This document shows positions 14,696 to 15,905 of a stretch of 15,905 bases of DNA, in pieces. The position numbers were made by a program, and so were the translations under genes. Source of the stretch: a bacterium (GTDB lineage: Bacteria; CAIJMQ01; JAADFP01); NCBI GenBank assembly GCA_027021085.1, contig JALUVB010000042.1, positions 1 through 15,905 on the forward strand, in the 5' to 3' direction. The notes beneath the pieces are model-generated. The model did not search any database, was not told where the DNA came from, and worked only from the letters and a program-made list of their open reading frames with translations. How positions within the stretch are numbered: position 1 is the first letter of the stretch; every line of letters begins with the position of its first letter.

Positions 14696-14815
14696 ATTTT
14701 CACCTCCTTCTGTATACTAAGGGGACAAATTTCATGCCAATCCCTGAAAGTAAGGAAAGAAAAGGAAAATTGAAGAATTACAGGAGGAATTAACTCAGGA
14801 TTACTGTTCCATATG

Positions 14816-14828
14816 GTACACCGTGTAC
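14816..14828. promoter_or_regulatory. 13-bp palindrome, possible operator
   Basis: GTACAC and GTGTAC flank a single central base, in the 145-bp gap between the broken decarboxylase-family gene and the exported-protein gene. It lies 13 bp beyond the stop of the broken gene. A protein-binding site is possible, but a single copy is weak evidence. Confidence 0.3.
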
Positions 14829-14840
14829 TCTTTAATACTG

Positions 14841-15454
14841 TTATCTTCCGGAAAGTTTTAAGTACGCTTCATTGTAATAGAGTGCATTATCCACGGGAGT
14901 GTTCGCGGGGATATGATTTCCCACTGCCATGATAAACCCGGGGTATTTCTTGCCTATATCCATGCAGCGTTTTACCTCGCTGTAGATATCCTCCTTGCTC
15001 CCGCTAAGCAGAATCCTGCAATCTGCATTACTTACAAACCCATGGGTTTTGCCGTATTTTTCCGCGAATCCCGCCATATCGCAACTCGGCTCCATAACCA
15101 CCATATGCACACCACACTCTACAATATCAGTAAAAAACATATCGTACTTTCCATCCGAAGTAAGAATCAACTTTTTACCTGCCTCCAGAATAGGTTCCCA
15201 TAACTTTTTATAGTAATGGAAGTTGTTTTCCCGTATTTCTTAATATCCGGCCCCGTGGGACACATCCACATAAAAACATAATCCCACATTCTCACAAATT
15301 CCTTGCTGGCTATTTCCCTGTCTTCCTCCCGGGAAGTATCAATCCCGGTTACTGCTTTGACCAGTTCCCAGTGCCGATGTGCTGAGTACTCTGTTCTTGG
15401 CACTCTTTCCGCAAACCTTAAGTTTATTGCCTCCCATCCGCTTTCACAACTCAT
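14841..15454 (-). pseudogene. Uroporphyrinogen-decarboxylase-family gene with internal deletion and frameshift
   Basis: Two fragments of one protein are joined out of frame. The first (15454-15167 reading frame) gives the family N-terminus: GWEAINLRFAERVPRTEYSA, then HWELVKAVTGID and MWDYVFMWMCPTGPDIKKYG. The second frame picks up at about 15234-15170 (FHYYKKLWEPILEAGKKLIL) and continues TSDGKYDMFFTDIVECGVH, VMEPSCDMAGFAEKYGKTH, VSNADCRILLSGSKEDIY, then VGNHIPANTPVDNALYYNEA to stop 14841. Family members are about 330-350 residues; about 130 residues of the middle, including most of the barrel core, are missing between about 15215 and 15245. Related proteins act in methyl transfer or haem synthesis, but this copy should be inactive. 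Its ATG overlaps the DUF1844 stop (ATGA). A sequencing or assembly error is less likely than decay, since a deletion is needed as well as a shift. Confidence 0.8.
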
Positions 15455-15759
15455 TTCTTCTCTTTGCCTTTCTCTTTTTTCGCTTCTTCCTTCTCTGGGC
15501 CTTTTTTATTAAACTCCTCCACATAGTTAAGCTGGAGATTGGTAAGGAAACTTTTAAGCATATTTTCTTCTTCCCTGGAAAGATTACCCCTGGTTTTTCT
15601 CTCCACCATTCTTAATGTCTCTATGGTCTCATGCACTATCTCCAGGTTTTTTTCTATCTTGCCAGTGGCCGGATTAGGCAACTTACCCAGGTGAGCCATA
15701 CCTCCCAGATACAACTGGTTTATGAAGGCTAAGAATCTCGCATCACTTTCTTTCTCCAT
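15451..15759 (-). CDS. DUF1844 family protein
   Basis: 102 residues. It matches the DUF1844 pattern: FLAFINQLYLGGMAHLGKLP near the start, then LEIVHETIETLRMVERKTRGNL, EEENMLKSFLTNLQLNYVE, and a Lys/Glu-rich tail (KKGPEKEEAKKEKGKEKK). The family is small, helical and of unknown function, widespread in PVC, Acidobacteria and delta-proteobacterial groups; no signal or membrane segment is seen. Start ATG 15759 has AAAGGAGG eight bases upstream. The stop overlaps the start of the broken decarboxylase-family gene by four bases, so the two were translated together. Confidence 0.88.
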   Translation of the reverse strand: MEKESDARFLAFINQLYLGGMAHLGKLPNPATGKIEKNLEIVHETIETLRMVERKTRGNLSREEENMLKSFLTNLQLNYVEEFNKKGPEKEEAKKEKGKEKK

Positions 15760-15774
15760 ATCCTTCGCCTCCTT

Positions 15775-15905
15775 TCATTGTATTAAGAGAGATTTTCCGC
15801 CGTAAGTAAGCAACGACACCACTATACCTGCTATCAGCACACCGCCAATTATAGCAGGCAAGGCATACTTAAATCTAATGCGAAAAAGCACAGCAGCCAC
15901 ACAAC
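15775..15905 (-). CDS. C-terminal end of a membrane protein (runs off window)
   Basis: The last 42 codons of a gene whose start lies beyond the window. The translated end (VAAVLFRIRFKYALPAIIGG, then VLIAGIVVSLLTYGGKSLLIQ) contains one transmembrane helix of about 20 residues near the C-terminus after a basic stretch. Its TGA stop is 15 bp upstream of the DUF1844 start and touches the Shine-Dalgarno of that gene, so they share an operon. The family cannot be told from this part. Confidence 0.6.
   Translation of the reverse strand, partial: CVAAVLFRIRFKYALPAIIGGVLIAGIVVSLLTYGGKSLLIQ

Noticed and set aside
14711-14740. Promoter TTGGCA, 18-bp spacer, TATACA before the exported-protein gene
   Set aside because: The boxes are good, but transcription would begin at about 14704-14706, inside the Shine-Dalgarno sequence, leaving too little leader; kept only as a possibility.
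14841-15454. Two separate small genes of 95 and 109 codons
   Set aside because: Each matches a different end of the same decarboxylase-family protein in the right order, so they are parts of one broken gene.

Overview
The window is about 15.9 kb of dense bacterial chromosome that looks like an uncultured, glycan-degrading lineage of the PVC/candidate-phylum type (Lentisphaerae-, Planctomycetes- or Omnitrophota-like). This placement is inference from gene content: a DUF1559-type prepilin ending in an H-X9-DG motif, a giant secreted beta-helix/LamG protein, a GH67N/DUF4838-type protein, a shortened uroporphyrinogen-decarboxylase-family gene and a CHASE2-GAF-HD-GYP sensor. No rRNA, tRNA, transposase, integrase or CRISPR array was seen.

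Region 1 (1-8166, all minus strand) is a glycan-use locus. Reading in the direction of transcription it holds a LacI-family repressor (8101-7064), a GH130 mannoside phosphorylase/hydrolase (6958-5972), an H-X9-DG prepilin (5839-5087), a 1564-residue secreted multidomain protein (4962-268: CBM96/DNRLRE, CBM4/9-like, parallel beta-helix, CBM4/9-like, two LamG) and the start of a secreted GH67N/DUF4838-like protein (242-1, cut by the window edge). The repressor gene and the GH130 gene have promoters of the same geometry: TTGACA, an 18-bp spacer, and a -10 box whose last T is the first base of a 14-bp LacI-type operator (TGTAANCGATTNCA). This predicts joint control of the repressor and the glycan operon by the repressor itself.

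Region 2 (8102-8637) is a 536-bp non-coding gap between the divergent repressor and mannosidase genes. It holds the repressor promoter/operator and an unusual element of about 265 bp: three arrays of degenerate 7-bp repeats separated by a near-identical 14-bp spacer, all enclosed by a 24-bp imperfect inverted repeat.

Region 3 (8638-13710, plus strand) holds a cytoplasmic GH38 alpha-mannosidase followed by a membrane CHASE2-GAF-HD-GYP protein predicted to degrade cyclic di-GMP. GH38 plus GH130 together suggest breakdown of a mannose-rich glycan, perhaps the core of eukaryotic N-glycans (inference).

Region 4 (13738-15905, minus strand) holds a chain of small genes: the end of a one-helix membrane protein, a DUF1844 protein, a broken uroporphyrinogen-decarboxylase-family gene, an exported basic protein of unknown function and a membrane-anchored coiled-coil protein. 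It ends at a strong terminator that lies inside the 3' end of the convergent HD-GYP gene. The best candidates for something undescribed are the heptamer/inverted-repeat element, the twin promoter/operator pair, and the placing of a prepilin inside a glycan operon behind tiny overlapping leader ORFs.
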